DNA from: Polymyxa betae
Lineage: Eukaryota; Endomyxa; Phytomyxea; Plasmodiophorida; Plasmodiophoridae
Length of the DNA stretch: 64,000 nucleotides
NCBI GenBank assembly: GCA_003693705.1
Contig: RBZT01000588.1
Location: forward strand, 1-64,000
Reading direction: 5' to 3'
The translations under genes and the position numbers were made by a program. Position 1 is the first letter of the stretch. Each line of letters starts with the position of its first letter. Under the pieces are notes generated by a model that saw nothing but the letters and a program-made list of their open reading frames with translations, was not told where the DNA came from and made no database searches. Positions 10,401 to 23,663 of the stretch are shown here, piece by piece.

Positions 10401-12372
10401 GATAAAATCGTGGCAGTACGCCACTTTGCAAGCGTTCTGGAAATCCTGATCACTGGCCTCCGATCCGTTCTTCCCATACAGTAAATTCGTCCGAATTGTG
10501 CCAGTAAAAAGAGTCGGTTGCTGAAAGACGACTCCTGCACATGGTCAGTGCAATCACGAAGATCACCAAAACATTTAAGCACCGATATGTTTCCGCAACG
10601 AAGCGACATTCACCGAGCGAATATCGACGCCATCGATCGTGATTCGGCCGCTATCCGGATCGTAGAATCGATTAAGCAATTGACCGATCGTGGATTTACC
10701 ACTCCTGAAATCGAGCGATAAACAATACAGAAAGAGCCAAATTGTTCGCGTCTACCCGGTTTCACCAACCAATGCACAAGATGTTCCAGGTGGGATGGTC
10801 AGATTCAGGTTGTCCAAGATCTTCTGATTCGGTCGTGTCGGATACGAGAAGCACACATTCTCGAATTTGATTTCGCCTCGTACAGGGACTGATAGCGTGG
10901 TACCTAAATAGCCGAAACAAACTCAGCTAAACATTCATCGAACTCTCCCTTCATACCGGTCTCGTCCAGCGGATCAATTTTCGATTTCCTTTTGATAACA
11001 GCCCAGATCCCAGGTGCACATCCGATACCGCCCGTGATATTGGTCACAGATGGACCCATTTGCCCTGAAATAAATCAGCGACAAGGTTTGTTACGACCAC
11101 AGGCCACACAAACCAAGGCCGAATGCTCCCATTAGGACTGAGAAGAATACCGCCAGAACTTGGCCCTGGCTGTATTTTCCGATAGCAATCATATGACCAC
11201 CGAACCATAGAGCACCGCCATCTAAAATGATTCATGAACTGCAATGAACCCCAGACCCCGCAGTGGATTCATACAGGTTAAGAACATAGTTCCCCACATT
11301 GCGCCAATCGACATTCCAACCATGAGGCCTTTTCGAATGCCCGACTGGGCAGCAGATTCCAGTTTGGACGAGAACCTGTTTAGTTCTCGATCCTGAGATC
11401 TGAAGATCTTGACAGTTCGAATGGCAGAGAGCACCTAGAGAAAGTTTTAAATAAGCAGAATTGTATAAATGACGAGGATTTAGGACCTCTTCGGAAACGC
11501 TACCAGCCGAAGCGAAGGCTTCGCGGCTATCGGAATTGTCCTTCTTTAGATACTTGCCAAAGATTGTGGCTGTGACAGACAATACAGGGACCGAGCATAG
11601 AATCACGAGAGTGAGCTCCCAGCCTTTGTAGAGCCCAACTCCCAACCCGCCAATAAACATCGCAATAAACTGAAAACAGTTGCCGACGTTTTGCCCTAAA
11701 GCGTCCCGAACCTGTCGCCGTTATTGGGACGAAAACGTGAATCCTTTCCAGGAACCTACCTGCGATATATCGGCTCCAATGCGCGTCGACAACATGCCGG
11801 GCTCCTGGCTGTCGTACCAGCCCACGTCCTGTCGCAGAAGCGACGACAGATAGAGACGGCGGAGACGAAAGCCCTGACGATCGGCGGCCGTGGCCCATCC
11901 GGTCACCTGACAATCTGTTGAATGAAGGCACGAACGATGAATGATGCACCGAGATGAACGAAAACAATCAGTTTGAATGAAAATCGGAGCCTTTGCCGCT
12001 GACCTGCAACCAGGATCCGACGAATGACACGACACCGACGAGAACGATGTCGGTCGCCTTCTTCGTCACCTGGCGATGGAAGTCGTCGGGCGAGCTGGTG
12101 CCTCCGAACGACCCGAATAGATCGCCGAAAAGCAGCGAAAACGCTGCCGTTTTCTCAATTCAACCATTACAAATGAAAAGAAACTCGAAGAGACCTGGTA
12201 GGCATAGACCGTTGACAATGCCGCCGAGGGTCCCGACGATCATCAATATACAATCCAGTCGGTCAGCGAATTCAAACATGCTGAGATACGAAACTGGGGG
12301 ATCGGGCGGCCTGGACGCCTTGGTGTCGTCGGCCGGATTCTCGGCCATCTGGACGACAACATGATTGTCCAT
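7412..12372 (-). CDS. Full-length ABCB (P-glycoprotein/MDR-type) ABC exporter
   Basis: The architecture is TMD1-NBD1-linker-TMD2-NBD2 on the minus strand over many short exons. The N-terminus contains the typical MDR opening ([19 protein letters not shown]). NBD1, about 10800-9950, has a Walker A GKST near 10700, the signature LSGGQKQ split from RVCIARA by an intron near 10270-10325, Walker B with D-loop [12 protein letters not shown] and the H-loop [11 protein letters not shown] charged linker near 9750-9950 precedes TMD2. NBD2, about 8500-7412, ends with a D-loop (DTESEALV) and an H-loop ([11 protein letters not shown]), stopping after KLQTM. ABCB exporters use ATP to pump amphipathic compounds or lipids across the plasma membrane. 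The half-repeats and length (about 1250 residues expected) match eukaryotic MDR proteins. The start at 12372 is the first ATG of the first recognisable exon. Exact exon borders in the TMDs were not all resolved. Confidence 0.92.
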
Positions 12373-12729
12373 AATGACGCCTATTAGAAATGGCAGGAGC
12401 TATAAAGACACAATAGGTTACTATTGCCATGTCAGTGAGTGACAGAAACAAACAACGCATCCGTGCATGACGACGCAGTTCGCTCTGGGACCTGAATGAT
12501 GAGTTCGAGTTATCTGGGTGGCGGGAACCATCCCGACCCGACTTGCATGCAGGGAAGTCACAGAATTTTCTAGGGAATGTTGACCCAGAGGCTGCAAGAC
12601 CGCCTAACCGATTAAGAGCTGGGTTGCGGCGCGACAGATTTCGAGGGCGACATCTATCCAGCTTGAGGATGGGAATAAAAAAACAAGATGGAATATGTAT
12701 TAATCGATTTGATACAAGAGTAATGCTGA
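12373..12729. other. Gap between ABCB start and PSMD13 stop
   Basis: It should contain the ABCB promoter and the PSMD13 3' end. I see no coding exon or structured element. Confidence 0.5.
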
Positions 12730-14257
12730 CTACGAAGACATCAGTTCCGGGCCGGTGGCTTCCAGATAGATGACAGCTTCATGAACCTTCTCAGTCCAGG
12801 TATTCAATTGGGTCCTAAGACTTTCCACCTGAACAAGAACGTTCAGGGAATACTGAACCATCAGAGGATAAGAATCGTGTTCCGACCTGCTGCATATTAA
12901 GAACACGAGGCTGGACACGTTTGATTCGAACAATTTGGACCACTTGGTCGATGACGCCTTGAATGACGCCAAGAGACATCGCTTTCATCAACAGCAACTC
13001 AACCTAAATTGGCGATGAATGCAACAACGAACGAAGTCGTCATAAAGATGAACCTCATCGATCGTTATCTGGCAAATCTTCGAGATTTCGTCGAATTTGA
13101 TGTTCCGATCGTTGCTGGGCCGCTTGAACACCATCTCCATCAAGTTCATGATGCGAATCTTTTGACGAAGGAATGCGGCGTTGTTGCTCAGAATGGGCTG
13201 TGAACCGCTGTTTTGCTTATAAAGCGCTTCGAACTTTTCAATTGAGCCCTTTGCGATAGTTTACAATGTGTAGTAAAGCTGAGCTGCTTCAGCATACCTG
13301 ATCGAATGCATTGAGCATGTCATTGATCCACTGGTGAGAAGTGCCCTTAAGAGAGTTCAGAATGGGATGCTGTAAAAGTTCACCAAAATTGTATTGGTCA
13401 TCGGACGCCAAAGCAGACAGACCAAGATTGCTGCTTAACTCAACCTGAAAACGTTCGTTAATACAGCCAGCAGAAACCAGATTGTAGCATACTTGTTGCT
13501 GCAATGGGATGTTTTCCAGAGGAGTGTATGACAGGTATAAAATCGCATTCCGGAAGAATTCAGCAGCGGTACCGACGACCTATTGGCGTCAATCAACTTG
13601 AAGAAGCAGAAGCCTTGGTCGCCGTACTTTATGATATTCCATTTTAACTTGGAACAGACGGCTCGGGATAATGGCGGGAAGCTCGGCCGGGTAAGAATCA
13701 AGTCCAGATTGAGCTTCCTCGAGACGGGCGTGGCATCCAGGGTGGTCTCCTTTCAACAATACCCAGGATGCTCTAAACAAAATGTTTCAAGGAGAGATAT
13801 ATCGTAGATACACGAGATGCAATACAGTTCCAGTTTCAGGAGCAGCGAAGGGCCAAATTCATTTTTTACTAGACTTGTCTTTGACTCGACAAATTCTATC
13901 TTCGATTGGATATCTACAAAACATCAGATCCTGATTCACCTGAAAGAAGTAGCAACCTTTAATCTGATGTGAAGCTTCAAAAACAATTTGCACCAAAGTT
14001 AACGGGTCGATTTCTTTAGCGCATTTTGAAACAAAATCGTTATATAATTTCAGAGTATTCTGGTCGGCGTTGAAATAGCCGGTCTTGATCGCTTCTGATA
14101 GTTTACAGCCTAGCTGATGCCATAATCTACAGCAGACTAAACTACAGCGACCCACGAATCAAGACAGCACCAACTTGTTCGTGAATAATTCACCGAGTTC
14201 CTGGAATACGTTGGCCTGGGCGGGTGCAACGGCGACCTGAGCGTTGATATAATCCAT
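12730..14257 (-). CDS. PSMD13: 26S proteasome regulatory lid subunit PSMD13/Rpn9
   Basis: Conserved blocks occur in the order of PSMD13. The N-terminal exon (start ATG 14257..14255) ends ELGELFTNK and joins [12 protein letters not shown] through a short intron. Next come [20 protein letters not shown], then the diagnostic [11 protein letters not shown] with a following [12 protein letters not shown]. The PCI domain follows with [16 protein letters not shown] and [11 protein letters not shown]. The C-terminal tail ends at 12730. Rpn9 is a non-catalytic PCI-domain subunit of the 19S lid and supports assembly and the position of Rpn10. The length, about 380 residues after removing introns of roughly 50 nt, matches the family. 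Several middle exon borders are approximate. Confidence 0.9.
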
Positions 14258-14691
14258 AATCGATGACGAAGACAGCGGCGATAAGAAGCTCAGCAGAATT
14301 GTGCGTACTTAAAGAGACTCTGAGTTGTATGAAAGCTGTGTAACATAATCATAGAGTCTTCTGCTACGAGGTATAACTGGATCGGTTTCTCGTAATGTTC
14401 GAACAATAAACACGTTATTCATAATAGAGGAAGGTGAAATTTCGTTTTGTTAGGAATGAATCTCCTTTCGTAGATTTTCATGAATTGAGGGATCATGAAT
14501 GCTATAGTGGCCTAGAAAACTTGAATGGGCTGCACGAGAATATTGTCCCTTCGTTCTCTCTTGATCCGTTAGAAGCCATGATGGATACTTGACGCAACAA
14601 CATTGTCGACGAGACATATGCAAACGAAAAATTTTACAAATGAAACGAGTAACAGGCAACTAAGAGACAAATGGACAATAATTGCACTGTA
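14258..14691. other. Gap between PSMD13 start and NUP188 stop
   Basis: There are only short chance frames on either strand and no recognisable exon. It presumably carries the NUP188 3' UTR and the PSMD13 promoter. Confidence 0.5.
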
Positions 14692-17600
14692 TTATGACAG
14701 AAGCAAATGCGATTGGGGTTGCGATTGCCATCGCAAAATGCCGCCATCCACGTCCATGATGCTGTTCCCAGAAGCACGTTTTTGGACCAACCTTTGAATT
14801 TCTTCTTCAACAGTAGACACAGGTCCCATTATCCTTTCACTTAAGAAAGAATTTGACTCAGAAACAACATTAGCGCTCTCCAATGACCTGAAATGGATTT
14901 TCTTATTAACCAGAAGCAAAGCTTTGTGATAAAAAATACTGACCCGCGGATACGGCCAATTTCCTGTAAATAGTCTGGAAGATAAGGCGACATTCCTGCG
15001 GTCGAACGAATATGATACGTTGTGAAGTCGATCAGAATGAAAAGGCAATGCTCCAAAATGAACCTAGCGCATCATATGAAAATCGCCCAGACATCCGTTG
15101 CATGAAAACCCACCTATGCATCTGATCGAACATAACATTTCCCTCTTTGATTGGGCGGGTGACACTTTGTACTGTGTTGACGCAATAGTCGATGAGATCG
15201 ACAACAAAACTAATGGGTAAAGGAAATCCAGAGTCGGGATCAGAGCGTGCCGTTAAGTCGAACGAGAATAGATCGGTCAAATTTCGAGCCTAGACAAACA
15301 GAAAATTAAACAGCGGTCGAGAAGCAATATCGACAAATGCACCTGTTGCGAGCGAATAAAAGCTAAAGGAATAGAGATTGACTGCAAAGCAAGCGATTGC
15401 TCTCGACCAAAATTCTGAGGTGGTGAATACATAGCGGATGTCACTTGTCGAGACAGCGCGACACACGTCTGACAAAGAACACGTCGCTGTTCCTGAATAA
15501 TGCTGGTAGGCATTTCTCGAAAGCGACCTTGAATGTGCCCTATTTGAACATTGATATGAATATCAGATCTGAAACAGATATAGATACAATGTGCTCAGAA
15601 AACGAAAAGAATGAAAGTTGTTAGAAACCAGTTACCAATTTCGTAGCAGAACATGAAGCATCGCTGCACTTTTAGAAGGTTGTCGATATTCAATGGTGAC
15701 TCTAGATTGCATTGAAGCTGATTCCGGAAGACAACAGCGAACTCAACAATTTGTCGATGTAGCAAAGGTGATCTGGCAAGAATGTGTCAGAACAAATAAG
15801 CAGGAGACGCCGTATAGTTACATAGGTGACGTTACAACCAAGGCTGTGGCAATATCCAAGATCAGGCCCCAGATATCCGAATGTCGGCGCATCACTTCCG
15901 CTATCGATGAGCGAAGCCAGCTGTTGCTGATTGTGGATAAAACTCCGATCGACAATAGAATGTCGCTACAAGACGAGATATAAGTATAAAGGGAGCGGAG
16001 TGAAGAACGGAAGGGGTACCTTCCCTTTGGATGAACACTGATCGACATCACGAACATGAGGAAAATCTTCAATCGAGAATAGCTGTCCCCGGGGCTTCCA
16101 GCACGGGTTGGGGATAAGAAATGCGACGATAACGATTGAACCGCATTAATAATCTAAGCACGAAGTCGTAAGAAAACGGACCGCATCAAAGAGAAATCGA
16201 ACCTCGTTGGCAGCACTCAGCGAGCTGCATTGAATTAAGCCAGGAAGCTGCCGAGCGATAAACCCAGTCTGATCGAAAGCCGCCAGACGGGCTCCAATCC
16301 GAACAACAGTATCGGCCCAAAATGGAGGCAGAGAAACGTCACCCGATCCTGCCTCTTGACCACGATTGTAATGCCTGATCGCCTGAAGATTAAATACAGA
16401 CAGAATCGAATCGCAGATCAGCGCATAAACCGGCAGCTCTGGGCTGCGAATTCGTGAGCACGTTTCAACAGCATCTAAAACCACCGATTGATTCAGAAAA
16501 CGACGGATGGGAGTGGAAAAATTGAGGAAAAAAAAGCAGCGAAGACCAAACAGGCAAACAGCATTACCAGTGTGAAGCTGCAAGGCTTGCATTAACGCTG
16601 AGAGGTTGTCCTCACTAAGCGGAGATGAGCAGTGGTAGGCGATGGCAGCCAGCAACAGAGCTGCATCCTTAACGACCGACAATGGGATCCCTTCTAAAGA
16701 GAGAACATTGGCGGCCAGGACAGAGCGATGCTGAATGCGCATTTCCTCAGTAAATGTCGTCGCAGCGTTCAGTAAGACCGAATTCAGGAAGAGTTTCCAT
16801 TTAGTGACGCAGCACGACTGTGCGTTACGGACGGCAACAGACAACGACGCCCATTGCTCCGGAGTCGGCAATAAATCATGAAGCCAGGCATCGAATGGCA
16901 GGCTCGAAACCAGTGACAGACCGGTTGCAGGGTCATTAGCGTAAACGAGCTCGATCGACAAGATCTGAAAGGCATGCGACCTAAGCGAGCAGAATTAGAA
17001 ATAATACCATCAAAAATGGTGTTTGGAAGTACCGCACTTGCAAAGACGCAAGTCGAGCCATTTCCGAGTCGACCGGAATGGGATTGCTAAGCGCAAATGC
17101 AATGTTCGACCAGAACGTCTCCCCGAATTCTTGGACGACGCGATCAGCGATCATGGAAGTCGTTGTGGAGCGATATTGAACAGCAGCGACCCACAGCTGA
17201 GCAAATACAGACAGAGCCTAGAACAATTCAGGGACATTTGAAAATAAGCAATCTGGACAAAAGCGACTTTTTCGAAAACGACGGGATCGTCGCGTTTCTG
17301 GACCATTAACTCGTGCAGTGGTTTAATCAGATTCGTCTCAGAGTCGCTGGACTGAGAGAGCAATCGCTCAGCCAATCCAGGCTGGTACTTCAGCGCCGTA
17401 ACGATGAATTCCACAGCTGAATTCTGCAGAAAAACGACATCTAGAGCCAATAAGCGACCTACGAACAAGGCATCAGATTCGTGACATTCAGATCAGACGA
17501 CACCGTACAGCATTGACTCTTCAGGTCGACGACACGAGACTGGCTCAGGAGGCCAGCAACGGTAACAACGGGACGATCCATCAGCGAAGATAGTACGACC

Positions 17601-20269
17601 AAACGAGTCAGCGTGGCAATCGAGTGCCGAGCCCATTGGTATTCAGGCAAGTCCAGATAAAGAGCGATCGTCTGCATCAATCGGGCGCTATCCAGCCCGG
17701 ATCGGAAACAGACATCGAGCAGCGATTTGTTCAGTTGCTCGGATGAGTTCCAGTCGACGCGAATCGCCAGTAGAGATCGCACAACACGGAAAGCGTAACC
17801 GAGAAGTCCTGAAACAGCGTCTTTGATTCGAGTCGGAACACCGAATTCGAGGCGATCTCGATACGATAAAATCGGCTGAAAGAGCGCTCGTTGCATGGCC
17901 GATTCGTTACAAAGGCGAACAACGAGACGATGGCCAATCTGACCACGAAGAGTCAACTGCGAGCGCAGATCGTCACTGGACAGCAAAGAAGCAAACAGAG
18001 CAAAGACGGATTCGCCCAGAGACCAGCGCGATTTGTCGTCGGAAAACCGCCACGAATCATAGATGACGAAAACGTCATTGCACACAAAATCGATTAATCG
18101 ATTACAAAGATGAGCGAAATCGTCGATTGGAAAATGCAGATCAACCTCTGACTGAAGAAGGATTGACTCCAGAAGACGAATGATGTTACTCGTACCGCGG
18201 AACGCGCCCGATGCGATATCAATCTCATAGAGAAAGATGTGAGCGAGGTCGGGCAGCGCATATCGCTGCAGCTGCCGGTTGACAACGGCATCGAATTTAG
18301 GAACATGGCAGAGTAAGCCTAATAACGTCTCAACAAGAAATCCACCGTTGAAGGACGAGCCTATCATAACGATTAAGATCAACGAGAGAAAACGTCAAAG
18401 GCGCGAATCATACTGGAATCGAGCTTAATCGAATGGAGCGCAATGCACACAGATTCGATCATGTCTGGCGACAGCATTGCAGCAGCATTGAGACCGTTAC
18501 CGACGCTTTGCTCCTGTGATACGCTTCGAAACGTGAACTTGGCAAATTCCAAAAGGAATCCATCGGCAATACTAAACAGACCAGCAGAAACTGTCCTTCC
18601 GAATAGCGTCTGTAATTTGGTGAGGCAAGACGGATCCGCGGCTTGCAGTACGAGTAAGGCGCGCTCAGCGTTCAGCGGTGAAGCCGTCAGCATGACGAGC
18701 AGCTTCAAAAGACATTGACACTCGGCGTAATTCACCGACGGCAGTGGCGTCAGCTGCAGTGTCGAAACGACGTCCCGGAAACGATGGAATGCATTGTCGA
18801 AGAATGGGAACGACGATGGGGCCGAAGTGCCATCCCGGCACGATTCTTCAATCTCGGCCCAGATCCGGTCGCTCAGCTCGGCGTTGCCTTCCAACATGCG
18901 ACCGTACAAAGGCCCCAAATGCGCATCGTAATAATCAGGCAGAGCCGGAATGATGACATTCTGCACATCGGATCGAGACAACGCAAAGAACAGCTCGTGG
19001 TATGAAATTCGAGCCAACTGGGCGGCAAGATCCAGCAGATGATCGGCGTCGATCAGTTCAAGCACACTCAACAACACCTTGAAAACATCCAGGCGGACCG
19101 CAGCTGAGAGATGAGCTAGGACACGGTTCTGCAACGACGATACATGACGAACAGTGAGCGATTCACTAAATGGTATCAATCAGTAACGGTCCAATAGCAG
19201 CGACAATCTTGTTACGATCCAGAGAGTGTAATGTTACGATCCAGACATTGATACGTTAGGCAAAGATAGACAGCCCACGACAGCAGCATCGGCCCCGACT
19301 CCGGCAACGACGGCGACAAGCGGGTGAATAAACGTTCGTCTAAAGATAACGGCTCGGAAAGAACGGCATGAAACTCGGCAGATGGGTCATAGAGGCGCAA
19401 CGATAGCGGGTACAGCTGCATAAGACGGAGATAGATCTGCAGCCAGAGCGCCGATAGCGTGCATGATAGGCGCCGGCCCTCAGCAGACAGCAGCGTATAG
19501 AGCGACCAGCCGCCAGAAAGCTGCTCGCTGATATAGAGCTCTACCAGAATCGCGACCTGGGCAGCGTTCGGCGACGAGCGGATCACGAACAGATGTGCGA
19601 GTATAATCTGAAGCAGGAGCGCTTGCTGCTGGACGACATCGTCCGCCCAGAGACGAATCAGATCGGGTGATGGTAGCGACGGCGGCGTCGCCACACGCGC
19701 CAGGTCCCGAAATCGATTTAACACCGAATCGAAAAGGTCACCGCACTGTGAAATAACGTTCCGAGCAGCGCTGCAATACGGATGTGTGGCATCACCTGAA
19801 AGCAATGAGAAAAATGAAGATTCGACAGCAGATTTTGTATCGGTACCAGATGTCTGCAGTAGAATGGCCAAAAGCACATAAAGTTGGCAACGTTCCTGGT
19901 GATAGAAGGCGTAAAGCGACGGGAGGTCGGGTTCGGCAGCGGCGGATGTATGACGCTGCCGAACATATTGTGTCATGAGGTTCAGGGCGTCGTTGTATGG
20001 TAGACTCTATGGTCTTCGTTAGTGATGCAAAAATCGGATCAGTTTGCGATTACAAGACGATCGGCAATTGCTTGGATTTTCGGAATGGGTTGGCTTGGAG
20101 TAGCAGCACCAACCCCATCACGTTTGGTCAATCTGAGCTGATCCAAGATCTCATTCCGAAGTAGTTCTTGCTCCTGACGGAAATCAGCGGCGAGTCTGTT
20201 GGTGTCCAGCATCGTACCAGGCGAGCCAGCGACACCTGGGTCGGATCCGAATTTCGAATATACCGGCAT
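14692..20269 (-). CDS. NUP188: Inner-ring scaffold nucleoporin, NUP188-like (NUP188/NUP205/Nup192 family)
   Basis: A very large multi-exon gene with long helical exons (19976-19212, 19179-18379, 18382-17459, 16961-16146 and others) and about 50-nt introns, giving roughly 1600 residues. Exon 1 (from ATG 20269) contains DTNRLAADFRQEQELLRNEI and joins the next exon through an intron ending CATAG near 19998. The N-terminal block combines a YHQERCQLYVLLAILLQ helix with LWADDVVQQQALLLQIILAH. This resembles the NUP188 arrangement of a YYEER helix followed by REQSMLLEI more than NUP205. A later block reads YDSWRFSDDKSRWSLGE, a family signature, and the C-terminal exons carry SFDLTARSDPDSGFPLP. NUP188 and NUP205 are alpha-solenoid scaffolds of the pore inner ring that bind NUP93 and FG nucleoporins. 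The NUP188 versus NUP205 assignment is my best reading, not certain; exons near 14700-16000 are approximate. Confidence 0.78.
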
Positions 20270-21128
20270 AGTTCCGATGGCGAACGCAGCGCTGCCGCTG
20301 TCGATGTCGTGACAGCTGTAGTCATCTGCTTGAAATTTAATCACACATGAGATTTGATAAAAATGACCCAAATAGACAGAAGGTTTCTTCTCGGACTTTG
20401 CTTATAACGTTACTAAGGCGATGCTAAATAATTGAAGAATTGAGATGAATCAGGTAATACAGAAATCTGGCAACGCTTGTACCAACTGGACCGCGTTCAG
20501 CATTGTAGAAATTTTGGAACGCTGTTAAGACTAAGATCAACTGGGAATTGAAAATATCGGAAAAACAGAGAAATATTGTGGCATCAAGAAAATCTTTTGC
20601 CGGTTGGGATGCTTTGAATTGGATTGGATTCGATGACTTTGTTGGTATCAACGGGCGGTGCGATATCAATAACACAGGACCTGAGGTACGCCGGTTTATC
20701 GCGTTTTGTGTTTCTCAGGAGCTCCTATTTCTGTTCTCAGAGCTGCCATGATTCACCCATTGGTTGGGATGCATTGCAGTCCCTCGATAACTGGAAAAAC
20801 AAATTCGAGAACGACGCCCCGATTCGCTACTGTTTCCCAACCAGGGGTAAGCACAACATGCTTATTCCTGGTTCGAATGAACCGATGGGACGAAACAAGG
20901 CTCAATGTTCAATGCTAAATTGCGAAAATATGCAATTCGTCAGCTTGATATACCTATGGCAAACTAAAGACAATGACTTCGCGCTTTATTTTGTGCTGTC
21001 CAAAATCGAATTGAACAATTTGTCTGGAAGTACAAGAGAGCACACATTCTGTTACGATTTGAAGCGAAAATAAAAATCCATATCACAGCTCTCGGAATTT
21101 ATTTTTGGCGTCTTAAACAGTCTATTAA
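20270..21128. other. Intergenic region between NUP188 and ORC3
   Basis: About 860 bp hold only chance frames. The part 20610-20705 resembles, weakly, the two interspersed repeat copies at 34397 and 40066, with shared GGATTGGATT, GGGCGG and GGACC.GA words. No exon is recognisable. Confidence 0.45.
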
Positions 21129-23663
21129 TTATATATTCAAAGACATAATGCGATCTATATATCCTGGCCTTGAGGAATGGGCAATAATCCCAAGGACGCA
21201 AAGATCCTCAATTGCTTGAAGGAATCTTGCCTGCAGCTGAACCTCATTCGTCTTCTTATTATTCATACATTTGAATTTGCTGAAGATACTGCCATAATCC
21301 ACAGATATGCTTGGTGCTTCACATACATACTGGTACACCTTCAGTATATCCAGTTCGGGATGGTCGCAAAGGCTTTTTAGAAGGAACGCTTCAATATTAT
21401 CGATACTTAACTGCATCGGAAAGTGAATCAGGATGGGAATGATACGTTCAGAAAAGGGAATGCTACCTTCTCCAAAGCATTGGCATCATCGAAGAGAAAC
21501 TGGGTGGATCCTGGAAGCTTTGAAAGATGTGGCAGCTTCTCGTGAATAAAATCGCTCAAAAACTGTGACAGCCTTGCACTAACAGCGTTAACTGATGGAG
21601 CAGAAACCTTATCGGGAAGTGCTTGCAATAGACGCCTGAAGCACCGTTCAATGAGGAAAGAAAAACAAGAACGAGTGATCAACAGACTTAGAAACACGAC
21701 TGGACGCCTTGACAGAAGTGACCACAGTCGGTTGAGTGGTTTCGAGGTTGTCAAAATTATCGAGCAAATATTGCATCTGTTGCGCTTCCTTTTCCATCTG
21801 TGAATTAAACAGAATGTCATGCCAAAGGTTCAGCGTCTTTGTCAATGCTGGTCTGCTCCGACAAGTATTTAAACAATGCAGCAACTGGAAAATCGGGCCT
21901 TCACTGCTTCTCTTCGGATCAAAGCCTTGCACCGAAAAGAATCTTTCCAGGGGGGTTGTCAGACCCCCCATTGACAGGGACTTCTCGTTGGCAGTCCAGG
22001 TGTTATCCAGTAAATCGCAAAAAATTGAGAAAGCCTTCCAGCAATTTTCCCGAGTGATTTTCGACTTCGCCAGAGATTTTAGCTTCGGTTTACCGCTAAG
22101 GAATAGCATTACACCCGTCTTGATCTGGTGGCCCAAAACCCGCAAAGATTGGTTGGCGTCATCAAATCTACGCTGAAGATAACGAACAACATCAGGGCCG
22201 AATTGCACTGGCAGACGACAGCTGAGCAGAAGTTCCTGTAGAGCCTTATGAGCATGCTGAGACCGAATTGAGAATTCCCGAATTGTCAAGAATCTCGTTG
22301 TTTGAGCAAACAGAAATTCGTTCAGAATGGCAGCATGCGACGACACTCCAAGAACCAGAACGATATTGGTGATGCTGGTCAATCGGTGAATGACATTATT
22401 GACCAACGTCTGATCGAGACATTCAATACTATCGATGACAACGGCAAGCGGCGTCTGCGACGAAATCTTCGTTAAAACATCTTCCGGTCGAGGCGCCGTT
22501 TTACGTAGAACCTTCACCGAGCCGACGATGTTCCACAGACAATCAACAACACTGGTAGAGTTCTGTAGAAGACCGACTTGGTAGCCTCTACTAATAAGGA
22601 ACTGGCGAAGGCGCTCGAAACGCAACCCGTTATCAGAGCGGTCGATGCCTGTGGCGATCACGGCCGTTGGAAGCGAATGCGAGGGCGCCCGTATAAACTC
22701 GAAAACCGATTCAAAAAGTTCAGAATTCGAACGGGCAATTTGGTTGGCGATAACTTCATCAATCGTCTTCGACACATCATCAAGCAGATTGATAGCCTCC
22801 GTATTGAATGCAGAAGTCGCCTTGCCTTTACTCTGAGCGGGACGGAACTGCACCGAGTCGTGCAGCGAAATGGAAAGACGATCCTCACCATTATCATCAT
22901 CGTCGTCACATATCTCATCATCACTTGTTATACAGGTATCGACAGAATCCGACTCGAACTCTTCTTCGTCTTGGCTCATTGGATCGTCATTCTCATACTC
23001 GCCCGCAGATGAACAACATTCGTCCGAGATGACCATGGGCAATGCGATTCTCTCCTCAAGGCATCCGGCAGTAATGCTGGCTCGGGCTCGCCGCTTAGCC
23101 AATCTGGCAGTCTTGCCATTGACGATTGCCACACTGCAATCGTCAATCGCCGACACCGGCGATGGCGGAGCACTAGCTTCGATTACCATACTGGAGTCGT
23201 CACGCATTGATAACCTTCGCGAAGGCGGCCCGTGATCTTGGCACAAATACTGGAAGCCGGATTGTTGTTTTTGGAGAGATTCTTCCACCAAAGCGCACGA
23301 GGGATGGCACCGCCTTGGACAGCCCTTCGTTGAGCACTTCAACAAGATGCCTTGAGAATTCATGCAACTGATGCATTCAAAGGTCTTAGATCGTCGCCCG
23401 CCAGCAGATAAACAGACAGAATGGGACCAAGAGCCTTCTTCCGTTTGCATAACCGGCTGCCATTTCGCCGACGTCTTATCCCACAATACCAGGCATCGAT
23501 CGCATTTGTGGGCTTCTATTCCCTCCTTGCATGTGTCACATTCGAACGCCGCTTTTCGAGACGCGGCCGGATAGCAACCCCTATGAACAGAGACTGTACA
23601 GGTTCGGCAACGGCGAATGGGCCCGGCCTTACTTCCACAAACAGCACATCGTGGCAAGGCCAT
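21129..23663 (-). CDS. ORC3: Origin recognition complex subunit 3 with N-terminal PHD and extended-PHD fingers
   Basis: Spliced as 23663..21688, 21635..21467, 21410..21129 (introns 52 and 56 nt), giving 808 residues. The first exon is one open frame of 658 codons. Residues about 6-46 form a Cys/His finger (CAVCGSKAGPIRRCRTC... CDTC) and residues about 53-144 an extended PHD-type module (CDRC...WSHSVC, CISC...CHPSCAL...YLCQDH), as in BRPF/JADE/AF10 proteins. An acidic linker rich in Asp/Glu follows (about 200-270). From about residue 285 the sequence is ORC3: an AAA-like core without functional Walker motifs (PLAVVIDSIECLDQTLVNNV; VLVLGVSSHAAILNEFLF), an insertion region, and a winged-helix C-terminus (ARFLQAIEDLCVLGII). 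ORC3 is an inactive AAA+ subunit of the origin-binding complex. Human ORC3 is about 710 residues with no zinc fingers, so the N-terminal module is extra. Confidence 0.88.

Noticed and set aside
14692-20269. NUP205 instead of NUP188
   Set aside because: The N-terminal helix pair with ERCQLYVLLAIL and QQALLLQIIL fits NUP188 better; not excluded, since the two families are related.
20128-20371. Separate small gene upstream of NUP188
   Set aside because: Its frame splices in phase into the next NUP188 exon, so it was taken as exon 1.
20865-20895. tRNA-like GGTTCGAA word
   Set aside because: The word lies in a short palindrome (GGTTCGAATGAACC) with no cloverleaf around it.
22578-23235. Plus-strand frames opposite ORC3
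   Set aside because: They overlap the acidic linker and zinc module of ORC3 and have low-complexity His/Ser or Ile runs typical of antisense reading.
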